Source: Pristionchus mayeri
Taxonomy: Eukaryota > Nematoda > Chromadorea > Rhabditida > Neodiplogasteridae
Length of the DNA: 64,000 nucleotides
Reading direction: 5' to 3'
Assembly: GCA_036245805.1 (NCBI GenBank)
Contig: BTRK01000004.1
Coordinates: 12,214,001 to 12,278,000, forward strand
Shown piece after piece: positions 40,986-52,245 of the stretch. Position 1 is the first letter of the stretch. Each line of letters begins with the position of its first letter. A program made the translations under genes and the position numbers. A model generated the notes under the pieces. The model searched no databases and was not told where the DNA came from. It worked only from the letters and a program-made list of their open reading frames with translations.

Positions 40986-43900
40986 ATGAATTTAACAGGG
41001 TTAATCTCGATTAAAGATTTGGCGAAACACTCAAATGATAGTTCGATAAAAGGGTCTATTATTTTGTTTTTAGCAGTATTTGGCTTCGTTGCCAATGCGA
41101 TTGTGCTCGTGATGCTGTGGAATCGGGAGATTCGAGCTGGCTGCTCCACCTACCGCATCGGAATGAGCATCACTGCTATTCATGCTGCGACTCTCTCTCT
41201 TCTCAGCGGTGCTTCCTGCTGGGTTCGCATAAATATTTTTTAATGACATTTAATCGATAATGAGCGAATTTGGCCGAACCATGTGCATGGGCCTTCTTCG
41301 GACCCCCCCCCCCCCAATAATACCAATAATTGTAAACCAAGTTTCATAGAAGTCGATGACTATGGCTTTTTTTTCTGGTGGAAGGAGTTCATGCATTCTT
41401 GCAGAAGATCCGTGACAATACATTTCATTGAAGGTCCACATCTTCCGCCTCGAAGACTACATCTTCATCTTCTACGGACCTATCGTTAATACGCCGAGAG
41501 TTCAAAGATCAATTTTAATTAGTTTCATGAAAGATTTTGCAGATTTTCTGCGATATTTTACAGTTTTTGCTTCTCACACTGTGCATCGTGATTTGGCAGT
41601 TCACGCCGGCTTCGTGCATCATCCAGTATCTCGCGTTGTGCAAGTAAGCATGAGAGTCCCAGAAACGAAACCACGGTATCGTAATTTCTTAAAATCTTTA
41701 GTTGACGAGAAAGTGTGGGAAATGAAGAGACAAAGACCCGTTTACCGAACGTTAATTTGCATGCGCACTCAATAAACCTGCAGGTTGAGTTCCATTGTTC
41801 CCTTACAGATCGGATCTTTCCGAGTGGAAGCGCGTTGTTCTTTCCTACTCGCTGAGCAGCGGATTGATGTTGACTGCTATGGTGAGACGCATGAAAATTC
41901 TGCTGATTGCATTATGATTGCATCATTATTTACATGATTAGCCTATCATCTATAAACATTCATGATGTATATTTTTCCAGCCTTTCTACACGGCTTTTCA
42001 CAACCCACCATCACAGCGGGCGTTCTTCGAAGAAATTGTGAGAAACGTCCACGATTTGGACGCCGACGATGCATTATATGCCTATGGGGCAACGCTCTTC
42101 CCCACTGAACACAATGTAAGACATTGAATTTTGAGTACATTTTGAGAAATCAATACCTATATATAAAGCGCTGTGTGCGTGTTCCGTCTGTTCGGATTGC
42201 GAAATAGGGAGAGGAGGGATTGATGAGAATAGAAGGGTATCGGTCCATTACCGTATACCAATCGATAATTAGCATTGGGTCAGCTACCGTATACCAATCG
42301 ATAATTAGCCATGGGTCACCGATTATTCCGTGGGTCAGATTTATGATTTTGACCTTTGATCTTTGAATTACCGTATACCAATCGATAATTTGCATTAGGT
42401 CAGCTACCGTATACCAATCGATAATTAGCCATGGGTCACCGATTATTCCGTGGGTCAGATTTATGATTTTGAACTTTGATCTTTGAATTACCGCATACCA
42501 ATCAATAATTAGCATTGGGTCAACTACCGTACACCAATCGATAATTATCCATTGGTCAAAGCTTCTAGAATGTTCCAGAAAGTCCTAAAAAGTTCCAAAG
42601 CTTCTAGAATGTTCCAGAAAGTTCGAAAATGTTCGAAAGCTTCTAGAATGTTCCAGAATGTTTGAAATTGTTCCAAAGCTTCTAGAATATTCCAGAATGT
42701 TCGAAATTGTTCCAAAGCTTCTAGAATGTTCCAGAAAGTCCTAAAAAGTTCCAAAGCTTCTAGAATGTTCCAGAAAGTTCGAAAATGTTCGAAAGCTTCT
42801 AGAATGTTCCAGAATGTTCGAAATTGTTCCAAAGCTTCTAGAATATTCCAGAATGTTCGAAATTGTTCCAAAGCTTCTAAAATGTTCCAGAATGTTCGAA
42901 ATTATTCCAAAGCTTCTAGAATGTTCCAGAAAGTTCGAAATTGTTCCAAAGCTTCTAGAATGTTCCAGAATGTTCGAAATTGTTCCAAAGCTTCTAGAAT
43001 GTTCCAGAAAGTTCGAAATTGTTCCAAAGCTTCTAGAATGTTCCAGAATGTTCGAAATTGTTCCAAAGCTTCTAGAATGTTCCAGAAAGTTCGAAATTGT
43101 TCCAAAGCTTCTAGAATGTTCCAGAATGTTCGAAATTGTTCCAAAGCTTCTAGAATGTTCCAGAAAGTTCGAAATTGTTCCAAAGCTTCTAGAATGTTCC
43201 AGAATGTTCGAAATTGTTCCAAAGCTTCTGGAATGTTCCAGAATGTTCGAAATTGTTCCAAAGCTTCTAAAATGTTCCAGAATGTTCGATATTGTTCCAA
43301 AGCTTCTAAAATGTTCCAGAATGTTCGAAATTGTTCCAAAGCTTCTAGAATGTTCCAGAAAGATCGAAAAAAATAGTAGCGGCGAATCTCAAAACTGTGA
43401 ACCGCCGGCCGTTGGCCCCCGCCGAAGGCGGGGGCTGATGGCTGGTATAAAATATTTTAATAAGTAAATTTATTTTTTTCTCCAAACCCTTTAATACTCC
43501 TGCATCCCCTTACCGACTTAATCCGTTTTGCTGGTCTATTTTTACTCTATATTTGCGTGCCTTCCATAACGATGCCATTCTGCCTTCCATAACATTCATG
43601 CCTTCAATAACATTCTGGTCCAAAACGCGAGTGGCGAGCGGTGGGGTGCGCATTTCGTCCCCTCGTCTCCGATTCCCTCCGCCAGAGTCCCTCTCCCAGC
43701 AGCTTTGGCAAGCGAGAGTTGTAAGCCACCTCGATGGGTCGTCCATTCTACGACGGCACACTGAACGCCCGGACGCTCGCGCCACGAGACAAGCTTCGCG
43801 AGATCGAGTTGGCCCTCTCCAAGATCAAATGGGACGTGATGGATGTGCAGGAAGCGAGGATTGTGAGTTGTGCTTCCTTCAATCTTTCGTCTTCAGGCAT

Positions 43901-46900
43901 AGTTGTTTTCCATTCGGGAGGTGCCACCGCTCACAATGGTGTGGCCTTCCTTCTCCGTGCCCAACCCCCACGAGGAGCTGTGTTCCGAGGCCTCTCTGAT
44001 CGACTCGCCACTCTGCAACTCCCCAACCATCGCCTCTTCCTTGTCTGCGCGTACGCACCCACATCTGCCTACGATGATGCGGACTACGATGACTTCATGG
44101 ACAAGGTCGAGACCGCTCTGCAGAGTGCGCCAAGAGGTTATATGCCAGTCCTGGTTGGGGATATGAACTGTCGAGTTGCGTGCGAGCCAGGCAATGAAAG
44201 ATTTGTCGGCAAGTACGCATCTCCGACCCCAAACTCACGCGGACGGACCTTCACTGAAATTTGCGTGAGGAACCGGCTGCGCATTCAGAACACTTTCCCC
44301 GAGAGAAGAAATGGCAGGATATGGACTTGGCGATCTCCAAACGGCACCACCTTCCACCAGATTGACTTCGTTGCAACGCCAATTTCGGAGAGAGTAGTCA
44401 ACTGTGGTATCGTTGGCCGATTTGAGTTTGACTCAGATCATCGCCTTATCCGACTATGCCTCTCTCTCCCCAACAAGAGCCGGAAGCAAAGATGCAAGAA
44501 GCGATTAGAATTCAACAAAATCGCCTTCACTGAAAACGCGAATCTTCTTGCTTCCCTGCCCCTTGCCCGTCCCACCTCAGCTACTGACGCCTATCACAAG
44601 ATCCAAGCGTTTACGAAGACTGCGGCAAGTAACTGTTGGCGAGACAAGCACTCCCCTCCATGGATTTCCCAAGCAACGCGCAATCTCCTGGCACAACGTC
44701 ATCTCCTCAGATCCACTCCGCAATCCAATGTCGCATTTTCCATCGCATGCCGGGCTGCGCGAACCAGTCTCTCAGCTGACATCAGAAGGAGGAAAGAGGA
44801 ACAAGCAAGACAAGCCGCATCCATGGGAAAGAGTATCATCAAGGCAATGCTCAATTTACAAACTTCACGAAAGAGACTGCTAATCCCCGACGCAACTGGT
44901 GCTCTCTCGCAAGATGCAACCATGATCACCGTCTGTACTTTCTTCGAGAAGCTGTACACTGCCACAGTTGAATTACCCATTACGGTCCCTCCCCATGCTG
45001 CTTTTCCTATTCCTCCCTTCCAGCCTGATGAGACAAGAGACGCGCTCTCTCATCTAAAATGCGGACACTCTCCCGGCTCCGATTCAGTCCTTCCTGACAT
45101 GCTCTACCTTTCCCGAGATCACCTTGCCCCTGTGCTTGCGGACCTACTCCATCATCTGGCAGCCGTTGACCAAGTCCCTCAAGATATGGTCGAAGCCGTT
45201 GTCTCTCTGATCCACAAGAAAGGGGACCCAACCAACATCAGCAACTTCAGACCGATCTCTCTGCTTACCGTAACCATGAAGGCAGTCACCCGCGTGATCT
45301 TGAGAAGAATGGAGGTGTCACTTGAAGAGACCGAGTCCCCTACCCAAGCTGGCTTCCGGAAAGGGTTCAGTACTCTGAATAACTTGCACGCAATCAAGCA
45401 GGTGGCAGAGCGTACTCACGAATACGGTATTCCGCTGTATCTCGGATTCGTTGACTTCCGTAAGGCTTTTGACTGTGTGGAGTGGAGTGCGGTATGGCAA
45501 TCTCTATGGACATCTGGGATAAATCCTACCCTCATCTACCTCCTCCGCCGCCTCTACGAGTCTTCGACTACTGTCATCCGAGTGAACGAGAATCTCGTTC
45601 CAGTCACAATCAGGAGAGGAGTTCGCCAAGGGGACACTCTTTCCCCTCGCCTTTTCAACGTCGTCCTTCGCTCAGCAATGAACGAGATCGATTGGGAGAA
45701 TGACGGAATCAAGATCGATGGAAGAAACCTGAGCCACCTCGAGTACGCGGACGACATCGCCCTGATAGCTAAATCAAGACCTGAACTGCAGCGAATGTTA
45801 AAAAAGGTAATGGAAGCATGTGCACGCGTCGGTTTGGAAGTAAACGACTCAAAAACCGTGCTTCTACCCTCGTGCAGCACCACTCGAGCACCCATTGCCA
45901 TCGACAATTTGACCTTCAACTTTGTCAATTCAACAACATATCTTGGAGGGAGAATTTCGCTCCCCCTAGATCATTCTGATGAACTTGAACACAGAATTCG
46001 CCTGGGATGGCTCGCTTGGAGCAAGATTTCTACACTACTCTCATCTCGCCTTCTTCCTATGAAGACTAAGAGGAGACTCTTCGAAAGCTGTATCTCTTCT
46101 ACGGTACTTTACGGTTCAGAAGTCTGGGCGTTGCGAGCAAGCGAAAAGGAGCGTCTTAGTGTAACTCAGCGGAAAATGGAGCGCAAGATGTTGGGTATTA
46201 CTCTGAGGGACCGACGGAGAAACGAGAATGTGCGCAATGCGACAGGGGTGCGGGATTGGAATCAAGAAGCGCTGAAACGGAAGGCTCAATGGGCACTCAA
46301 AATCAGAAGGATGGATTTGGAGCAGTGGAGCAGAGCTACTACTGTCTAGATTCCCTACAGCCGGAGTCGCCCACAAGGTCAGCCTAGAATCCGCTGGAGA
46401 GACGACCTGAGAAGAACGATTGGCCCCCACTGGTGGTCTGCAACGACCGAAGAATACCGACCACTCCTCATCTAGCGTTAGCGCTTGACATGATAAATAT
46501 TGATTGATTGATAACGATGAACGCGTACTTGCAAAAGCCAATTTGATATTTAGGTTTGTTGTCACATATGAATGTTCCAGCCCAAAGGTTGCATCTACTT
46601 CGCGCTCTTCGCTGTGGTTCCCTCCTACTGCATCGCCTACGTCGTCTTCGTTTGGTGCTGCGCGAGAATCTGGAGGGCTCTGCGCTCCTTCGGAGTGCAT
46701 CTCTCCGCGAAGACACTCGCCATGCAGCGCGCCTTCCTCTCCATGCTGCTGCTGCAAGTGAGGACAGGGATCCAACGGTACTAAGTAGGATGATAACCCA
46801 CCGAATGAGAAACGAAAAGTATCCTTATTAAGGCTTTGGCAGTATCATTTTTCTGTGTATGCGAACATATTATGAAAATACCAGAAGCGTTTTTTTTTGG

Positions 46901-47413
46901 TCATCATCCAGTAGGTTCTGTTACGATAAAGTGTCTGATGCAATAAGGATATTTGCTATTAGCGCACTATGATACATACATTTTTCCATTGAACCAAGCT
47001 GTTACTGCCTTTTTTAAATTTTTTAAGCATTAATGGTGCGATTTCTCAGGGTCTTGTTCCTCTTCTGCTTGTGGGTGTGCCGGTGGGCGGCTTTATCACC
47101 GTGGTGATCACTGGAATAGCCATGGACAAGTGGACGTTGCTGCTGTCCTTCTCGCTCTTCGCCATTCCCATATCACAGGTTGGAAGGTTTGAAATTCGGT
47201 TCGCCTCATTTGCTAAACTCTTTGGTCATGCGGCGAGGGAGTGGGAAATTACGACACTTCGATCTGAATTTCGAAATCTAGTTGTGATTAGTAACATAAT
47301 AACTCTGATTTAAGGGAGGCATTGCGCTCGTTTTTGTTAATCGCATTGCCGTTGCATCGTATGGGCTGAAATCGAAAAAGGTCCAGTATTTCTCTGCGGT
47401 CGAAGTGTATTGA
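40986..47413 (+). CDS. 7TM chemoreceptor (srh/srd-type) with a 4.5-kb transposon-filled intron
   Basis: Exons: 40986-about 41205 (ATG; TM1 GSIILFLAVFGFVANAIVLV, then STYRIGMSITAIHAAT), 41434-41484 (VHIFRLEDYIFIFYGPI), 41564-41643 (FLLLTLCIVIWQFTPASCII, TM3), 41809-41881 (EWKRVVLSYSLSSGLMLTAM, TM4), 41981-42115 (NVHDLDADDALYAYGATLF, extracellular loop), 46581-46757 (GCIYFALFAVVPSYCIAYVV, TM5, then HLSAKTLAMQRAFLSMLLLQ), 47050-47178 (GLVPLLLVGVPVGGFITVVI, TM6-7) and 47315-47413 (GGIALVFVNRIAVASYG, stop 47411). Phases agree across the last joins, including across 42116-46580, so the gene may still be functional despite a Helitron and a LINE in that intron. Exon 1/2 junction is uncertain. A paralogue lies at 58.1-59.3 kb (minus). 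Confidence 0.8.
42150..43445 (+). mobile_element. Helitron-like non-autonomous element with heat-shock-element array
   Basis: Starts near an A|TC junction at 42150 followed by TATATATAAAGCGCTGTGTG and GTTCGGATTGCGAAATAGGG. It contains spaced copies of ACCGTATACCAATCGATAAT (42250-42545), then the 39-bp minisatellite. The 3' end is a strong hairpin GCCCCCGCCGAAGGCGGGGG at 43415-43434, six bases after which comes CTGG (43442-43445) followed by T. A CTRR end after a short hairpin and insertion between A and T are Helitron hallmarks. No Rep/helicase is present. Confidence 0.72.
42558..43372 (+). repeat. 39-bp minisatellite, about 20 units, each a heat shock element
   Basis: The unit is AAAGCTTCTAGAATGTTCCA + GAATGTTCGAAATTGTTCC (39 bp). 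Inside each unit TTC and GAA alternate every 5 bp (TTCtaGAAtgTTCcaGAAtg, then TTC), i.e. a heat-shock-factor site of five pentamers. Two unit variants (GAATG / GAAAG before TTCGAAA) alternate in the middle of the array, which indicates growth by duplication of a 78-bp dimer. Because 39 is divisible by 3, long meaningless open frames exist in several frames. Confidence 0.92.
43490..46500 (+). mobile_element. RTE-like LINE, nearly full length
   Basis: Begins shortly after the Helitron end and covers the long frame 43734-46349 plus a 3' end with RWRDDLRRTIGPHWWSA in the next frame (46389-46440) and a stop. The tail is GATAAATATTGATTGATTGAT (46490-46512). The C-terminal motif matches the truncated fragment at 3500-3675. 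It lies in an intron, in the same orientation as the host receptor gene. Confidence 0.85.
43734..46349 (+). CDS. LINE polyprotein: AP endonuclease and reverse transcriptase
   Basis: 871 residues in one frame. Endonuclease (residues ~1-240): LNARTLAP, DVQEARI, LVGDMNCR (~141), FHQIDFVATP and SDHRLIRLC (~234). Reverse transcriptase (~485-740): SLIHKKGDPTNISNFRPISL (~490), TQAGFRKGFSTLNNL, LGFVDFRKAFDCVEW (first catalytic Asp, ~571), RGVRQGDTLSPRLF and LEYADDIALIAKS (YADD box, ~670). C-terminal SSTVLYGSEVWAL is typical of RTE/BovB-type elements. The role is target-primed reverse transcription of its own RNA. The annotated stop at 46349 is probably a one-base frameshift, because the family C-terminus follows in another frame. 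All catalytic residues are present. Confidence 0.9.
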   Translation: MGRPFYDGTLNARTLAPRDKLREIELALSKIKWDVMDVQEARIVSCASFNLSSSGIVVFHSGGATAHNGVAFLLRAQPPRGAVFRGLSDRLATLQLPNHRLFLVCAYAPTSAYDDADYDDFMDKVETALQSAPRGYMPVLVGDMNCRVACEPGNERFVGKYASPTPNSRGRTFTEICVRNRLRIQNTFPERRNGRIWTWRSPNGTTFHQIDFVATPISERVVNCGIVGRFEFDSDHRLIRLCLSLPNKSRKQRCKKRLEFNKIAFTENANLLASLPLARPTSATDAYHKIQAFTKTAASNCWRDKHSPPWISQATRNLLAQRHLLRSTPQSNVAFSIACRAARTSLSADIRRRKEEQARQAASMGKSIIKAMLNLQTSRKRLLIPDATGALSQDATMITVCTFFEKLYTATVELPITVPPHAAFPIPPFQPDETRDALSHLKCGHSPGSDSVLPDMLYLSRDHLAPVLADLLHHLAAVDQVPQDMVEAVVSLIHKKGDPTNISNFRPISLLTVTMKAVTRVILRRMEVSLEETESPTQAGFRKGFSTLNNLHAIKQVAERTHEYGIPLYLGFVDFRKAFDCVEWSAVWQSLWTSGINPTLIYLLRRLYESSTTVIRVNENLVPVTIRRGVRQGDTLSPRLFNVVLRSAMNEIDWENDGIKIDGRNLSHLEYADDIALIAKSRPELQRMLKKVMEACARVGLEVNDSKTVLLPSCSTTRAPIAIDNLTFNFVNSTTYLGGRISLPLDHSDELEHRIRLGWLAWSKISTLLSSRLLPMKTKRRLFESCISSTVLYGSEVWALRASEKERLSVTQRKMERKMLGITLRDRRRNENVRNATGVRDWNQEALKRKAQWALKIRRMDLEQWSRATTV

Positions 47414-47930
47414 GAAGAAGGAACTAAACAATTCTGATAATTTTTATACATGTTTTCGACTTTTTTCGAATTGTTTCTATTACTACACACTTATTTCGTT
47501 TTGTATCCGTGCATCCACGATGTGTCCCCACAAAGGAAGTATCTTCAATTCTCTCGCACATTCTGCACTGAAGCACCCTTGTGGTTTACGATAAATACAA
47601 TATATGAATAATCATCCAAATTCGTAACTTTCCTGCCCAATTAAAAATGACAGGATTTGTACACCTGTGCAGCAATACAATTTCCCGCTCTGGTTTATTT
47701 CCACTTCTCTACCAAACGAGTCGAGCTAGAATTGTGAGTGCCGCAATTGTCACTGTTGAAAAAGCGGCTTCAAAGTCTGCTGTATGTTGGAAGGAACATC
47801 GATCGATGCCGCATTGCGCTTCCCAGTCGGAGAAGGATGCACGAGAGACGTACTCCTAAAGTGACATCGTCATTCATGCTCTCTGATGGAGGCGTTGGAA
47901 ATAGAGTTCCATAAGTGGACCTTCGACTCT

Positions 47931-50900
47931 TTATTTCTCATAGTCTCGCACCTTTCGATCGATGATCAACTGATAAAGAACTGCAAAAAGAACCTTGAAT
48001 GATTCCAGCGGAAACCATCCATCGGAGTTGGCTTTTGTCGCTATTTCGGGCACGAGCTTCGCCTGTAAGGAACACAATAGTAGGTTAAACATCGGGTCGA
48101 AACAATGTTAAGAAACATTATTGATTGCGTGGAAGAGCATTCGCAGTTCATGTTCCTACAAACTAACTGAATAGATGATGCGCTCGTCGATGGTTTTCGG
48201 ATCGTGCTGAAGGACGCGGACTTGGAGATGTGACGAGCTGTTGCGAAGCTCAATTATCAGGTTGGCATGAAAGTCTTTGTCACTTTTTCAAAACTTTATT
48301 TCTTTGAGGAAACAATATCATGAGTTCAATTATAATTGCCCACTTTAATAAAAAAAATTTAAAAAATAAAAAAAATAATTGCCCACCCATTGTACCTGCA
48401 ATTTATGGATCCCCTCCCTTTAGAACCGGACTGGGTGTGAATGAAAGTATTGCTCGAGTTCAACCTCGAGACTTCCACGTGAATTAAAGGCCCTACCTCA
48501 AACGGCAAGGCCCTACCTCAAACGGCATGGGTCAGGTCAGTAAAAAGCCACTAATCGGAAGGGGCCAAGTCAGGAGAATACGGGGGGTAAGGGAGAACCA
48601 TCCGACCATATCCAGCCAGTTCCTGCTTGACTTGATTGGAGTCCTGGGGACGGGGGTCATTTTGCTGATTATACACTTTCTTGTCCTTCAGCATTGAACG
48701 ATCGACTTCAATCTTCAAATTCTGTAATTGTGAGACGTACTTGGCCCCGGTGATTGTCATGCCTTCAGGTAGTAGCTCCGAGTAGATCACGCCATCCACT
48801 CCACACAACATAGAAAAACGTATTTTTCTTGAGGTGCAGGTCATGTTTGGGGATACCCTGTGGAATCTCTCCTTCTCCAACCCACTCGGCTCTAATGTGG
48901 TTGTTATCGTAGAGGACTCACTTCTCATTCCCCGTTATGAGCCGTTCCAGCCATCGATCCCCACTTCGGAGAATGAGGAAAATATTGGAATCGTCGACTC
49001 GAAGGTCATGACTGGCTTGGATCAGATCATGAGATTTTAATCGACCGATTAATTTCCTCATTCCAAGATATCTCAATCCTTTTTTGACAGTGCAATGGTG
49101 GACTCTAAGTGCAATAGTCATTTCACGGGCATTTTGAAATGGGCTCGTTTAAGCAGCTTTCTACAAAGTCTCAAAATGTATCAAACGCGGTCTCCCAGAT
49201 CGATCATCATCATAGAGGGAAAAGTCGTCTTCTTCGGAGAGATGGATCCAATTCCTGCAGGCGTAGAGGGGGCATGTGTGTGATAAACATTCTTCAGTAG
49301 GGTCTCCGAATCCTTCATCGTGGTGTAGGATAGAGAGAGGCAAAGCAGAACATGTCGGACGTGAGTGGCACCAGTAACATACATCGTTGTTCTACTAGAG
49401 CTTGATTGAAGGAAAAGGAATGGGAAGTTGTTTACTATAAAGGCCAATCACTGACTGTTATTCACTAGCAACGAGGCAACACCAAAGGGCATTTGCGGCG
49501 AGCAGTGTAAATACAAAACCAGTGACAAAGACTTTCATGCCAACCTAATACGAAGCCAGCAGAGGTTGCCAGCTCATCCTTTAAATTCACATACCGTTTT
49601 ATCTCAGTTCGACTCATCCTTTAGGTGATTCTTTAGGTGATTCCTTTAGGTGATTCTTTATGCGTTCATGTTTCAACATACTCATATTGGGCTACATTTT
49701 CTTTTAAATTGTTTATTGAACATGAGGCTGGCATACCTTGTTGATGCCGAGTATTTTAATGACTGACAGCGTCACTTCCGTGTGCGAAGAATATCCTATG
49801 GGCTTTGTGCTGGCTTTGCCAGATGATGTTAAATCTAGCGACTGCAGGGCAACTACTTCACAGTGATACTTCACAGTGATTATTTGAGTTGATTCTTCCT
49901 GCATTTGGCAATATAGAAATATTTGAAATTCTGCTTACCGTAATGATATGATTCGCCCACAGTCCGCCCATCATCTGAAAATCACAAAGTTTATGTCTCG
50001 AGATTAGAAAAAAAATAGTTTGCTTATTTTCCTGCAATTTTCATCCGGTGCGCATCTCCTTTCATGTTTCTCGGCTGTAATAGTATTTGATTATTTCCGT
50101 TGGAAACAGTAACAAACCAAAAGGTAGGAACGCTTTGCTTTGCGAATCGATTCTGCTGTGTATCCACTTAGAGTGGGATTGGCAAGCCAATCTGGGTAGG
50201 TGGAATTGTAGAGATCCTTAATTCGTATTCTGTAGCAATACCTATTAAATGTTACAAACCATGCTTATAATATTGTCGGCGATGTCCGAGGCACTGCAGA
50301 TAGTAGGGTCACGCCCATCACTCTAAATTAATAATTCAGTCAAAGATCAAAGATCAAACGCACTTGATGCATGTAGTCGAGCAGCGGCTTGTATTGCCTC
50401 GTCAGCTCCCTCAGATCGGGCAGAGTATCGTGCGAAATCGGGTTCCAGGCTGCCAATTGATGAATCAGATTAATATTCCCGTTTCGTACTCAATACTCAA
50501 ACGACTGTAAGCATTAACATCGGAAGACTATAGTTGCTCATCGCAAAGCAATATTGTATCTAAGTACATCTATTCGATTATGCCCCTTTTTCGATCTTCT
50601 TACGGCGATTTTTTTAAAGGCAAAATCAATTTCTTACCCTTATCCGCGGTGACGCAGCCCTTGACCGAGTGCGTGCACAGCATAAGATCGTCGATGGAAT
50701 ACGGAACGGGACTCCAGTGGCCCAGCGTCTCCTGCAAGAGACAAAGCTTCCCACTTCTACTCTTGGCTTCTGGGAGTACACCAGTGTAAGTGGCCATTGC
50801 AACATCACCAAACAGGACATGGAAAGAAGGGCTGAACCTTGTTCCAGTCGGCCCAGTCCGAGGGATCGTAGAAACCGGCCAGTGCAGACTGGAATATGCA

Positions 50901-51694
50901 CATATTATTGCCCTCTTATTCGTATCTGAGCACTTGGAATATACTATATACTAAAAAAATGTTTCACTTTACCTGCAATGTCATCTGACATCGATTCGCG
51001 CTGCTTGTGTAGAATTTTGCCTCGTCGGGCTTGAAGTTTCCATCCACGAACTTGCCAACAAGCGATCGAAGTTCCTTGCCCAACCCGTACGCTTGTCTCT
51101 TTCCAATCTGCAAGATTGATAATATATTTGTTTCAGGAAATCTATAAATTTATCAAATGAGACAGCACATCTCTGAAGAGGTTGGCTAAATTTTATTCAT
51201 ACGTTACACTGCGTAAATGTGTGCCAATAGCTCGTCTTGCGTCGGCATCGTTCTCTCTTCTTATCACACTAACTAATGCCACTGTGGTCATTGATAAGGA
51301 ACAGTAAATGTTATCATAATCAACATGGAAAATGCCAATGTAACTGCAACAACAATTAGTGCGCGCAAATGCCACGTGAGCTTACTCACACTCGTCAGCT
51401 CCATCTCGCCTTCCTGGCCCCACGTATGTTCAGCCACAAATTTCTCCGGATTTCGATTGCCATGCCTCGTCCCGAACAGCACAAACACCTGCCGAGTCAT
51501 ACTCAATATATCACCCGCGTCACGACAACAACAAGAGTGCATGAAGATGAGATCTCGCCTCACCATTTTTGAAAGACATGACATTTTCTTTTTCCTACCG
51601 TATTCGGGTCGATGGTTACTGTCGTTTTGTCTGGTGGAGAGAGTTCATTGGCGATGATGGGAAAGGGTAGGATGACCAAAACTGCGACCGACAT
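47931..51694 (-). CDS. Secreted histidine acid phosphatase, interrupted by a mariner
   Basis: Family role: hydrolyses phosphomonoesters via a phospho-histidine intermediate in secretory or lysosomal compartments. Exons (minus): 51694-51599 signal peptide (MSVAVLVILPFPIIANEL), 51488-51390 with the catalytic RHGxRxP motif (VLFGTRHGNRNPEKF), 51107-50973 (IGKRQAYGLGKELRSLVGKF, TSSANRCQMTLQ), 50889-50839 (SALAGFYDPSDWADWNK), about 50740-50640 (ETLGHWSPVPYSIDDLMLC), 50460-50365 (WNPISHDTLPDLRELTRQYK), about 50325-50262, about 49980-49940 (MMGGLWANHIIT), about 49900-49740 (YSSHTEVTLSVIKILGI), then DELATSAGFV|IELRNSSSHLQ split by the element at 48257-49548, and the last exon 48064-47931 (DGWFPLESFKVLFAVLYQL). 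The proton-donor HD of the family appears as HT here. The mariner in coding sequence probably inactivates this allele. Confidence 0.85.
48257..49548 (-). mobile_element. Degenerate mariner, 1292 bp, inside a phosphatase exon
   Basis: Ends TCAGGTTGGCATGAAAGTCT at 48257 and complement ending at 49548 (TTAGGTTGGC form), TA on both sides. Between 49120 and 48551 the minus strand holds a broken transposase: LIGRLKSHDLIQA, GDRWLERLITGNEK, SMLCGVDGVIYSELLPEGMT, VKQELAGYGRMVLP and YSPDLAPSD, in several frames with many substitutions. Excision at one TA restores the host frame. Confidence 0.88.
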
Positions 51695-51699
51695 ATTGG

Positions 51700-52245
51700 A
51701 AATATGAAGTGAAAGAGGGCGGAGAGAAAGAGATAGTGTGGGAAGAATGGCAATGCGTACTCTATTGCAAGAGATTTTTGGGCGCCACTTGTTTGCGATT
51801 AGGGATGTGGTACGTGTCGTTTCTAGTAGAGATGTAGAAGATGCGGGGGGAATGAGTGTGTCAGGGCTTTATATCGCCCCTCACTCGATCCCCTTACAAT
51901 AATGTGATAAGTCGTACATTCAGTTCATGTTTGTTTTCTTCATTTGCCATCCATACGTATCACATCAACGCATTACTTGAGTACCCTCTTTATTTTGAAG
52001 TACATGTGTGCCCCAATAAGACGTAAGGCGCCCTTTAACTAGTGCATCCTCTCAGGCAAAAATATACTAATGTGTACGGTAATGTACGGCAAGCAGTAGG
52101 TACGTTGTCTTTCAGTATGCGTATTCTGAATACTCTGGTCACTGTCAACATAGCTTCTCATCATGAGATCTCGTGTATTTGTGGATCCTCTAATAAATGT
52201 AAGGCACAATAATTCGCACACTTATAAAGACATTTTCACAGGGAA
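51700..52245. other. Intergenic region, no gene seen
   Basis: Possible shared upstream region of the divergent phosphatase (minus) and 7TM (plus) genes. No specific promoter motif is convincing. Confidence 0.4.

Noticed and set aside
42250..42545. CRISPR-like spaced repeats (TATACCAATCGATAATTAGC)
   Set aside because: Eukaryotic context, irregular spacing and no cas genes; they are internal repeats of the Helitron-like element.
42726..43467. Open frames of over 200 codons on both strands in the heat-shock-element array
   Set aside because: They arise because the repeat unit is 39 bp, a multiple of 3, so 13-residue repeats read open in several frames. There is no start context or domain.
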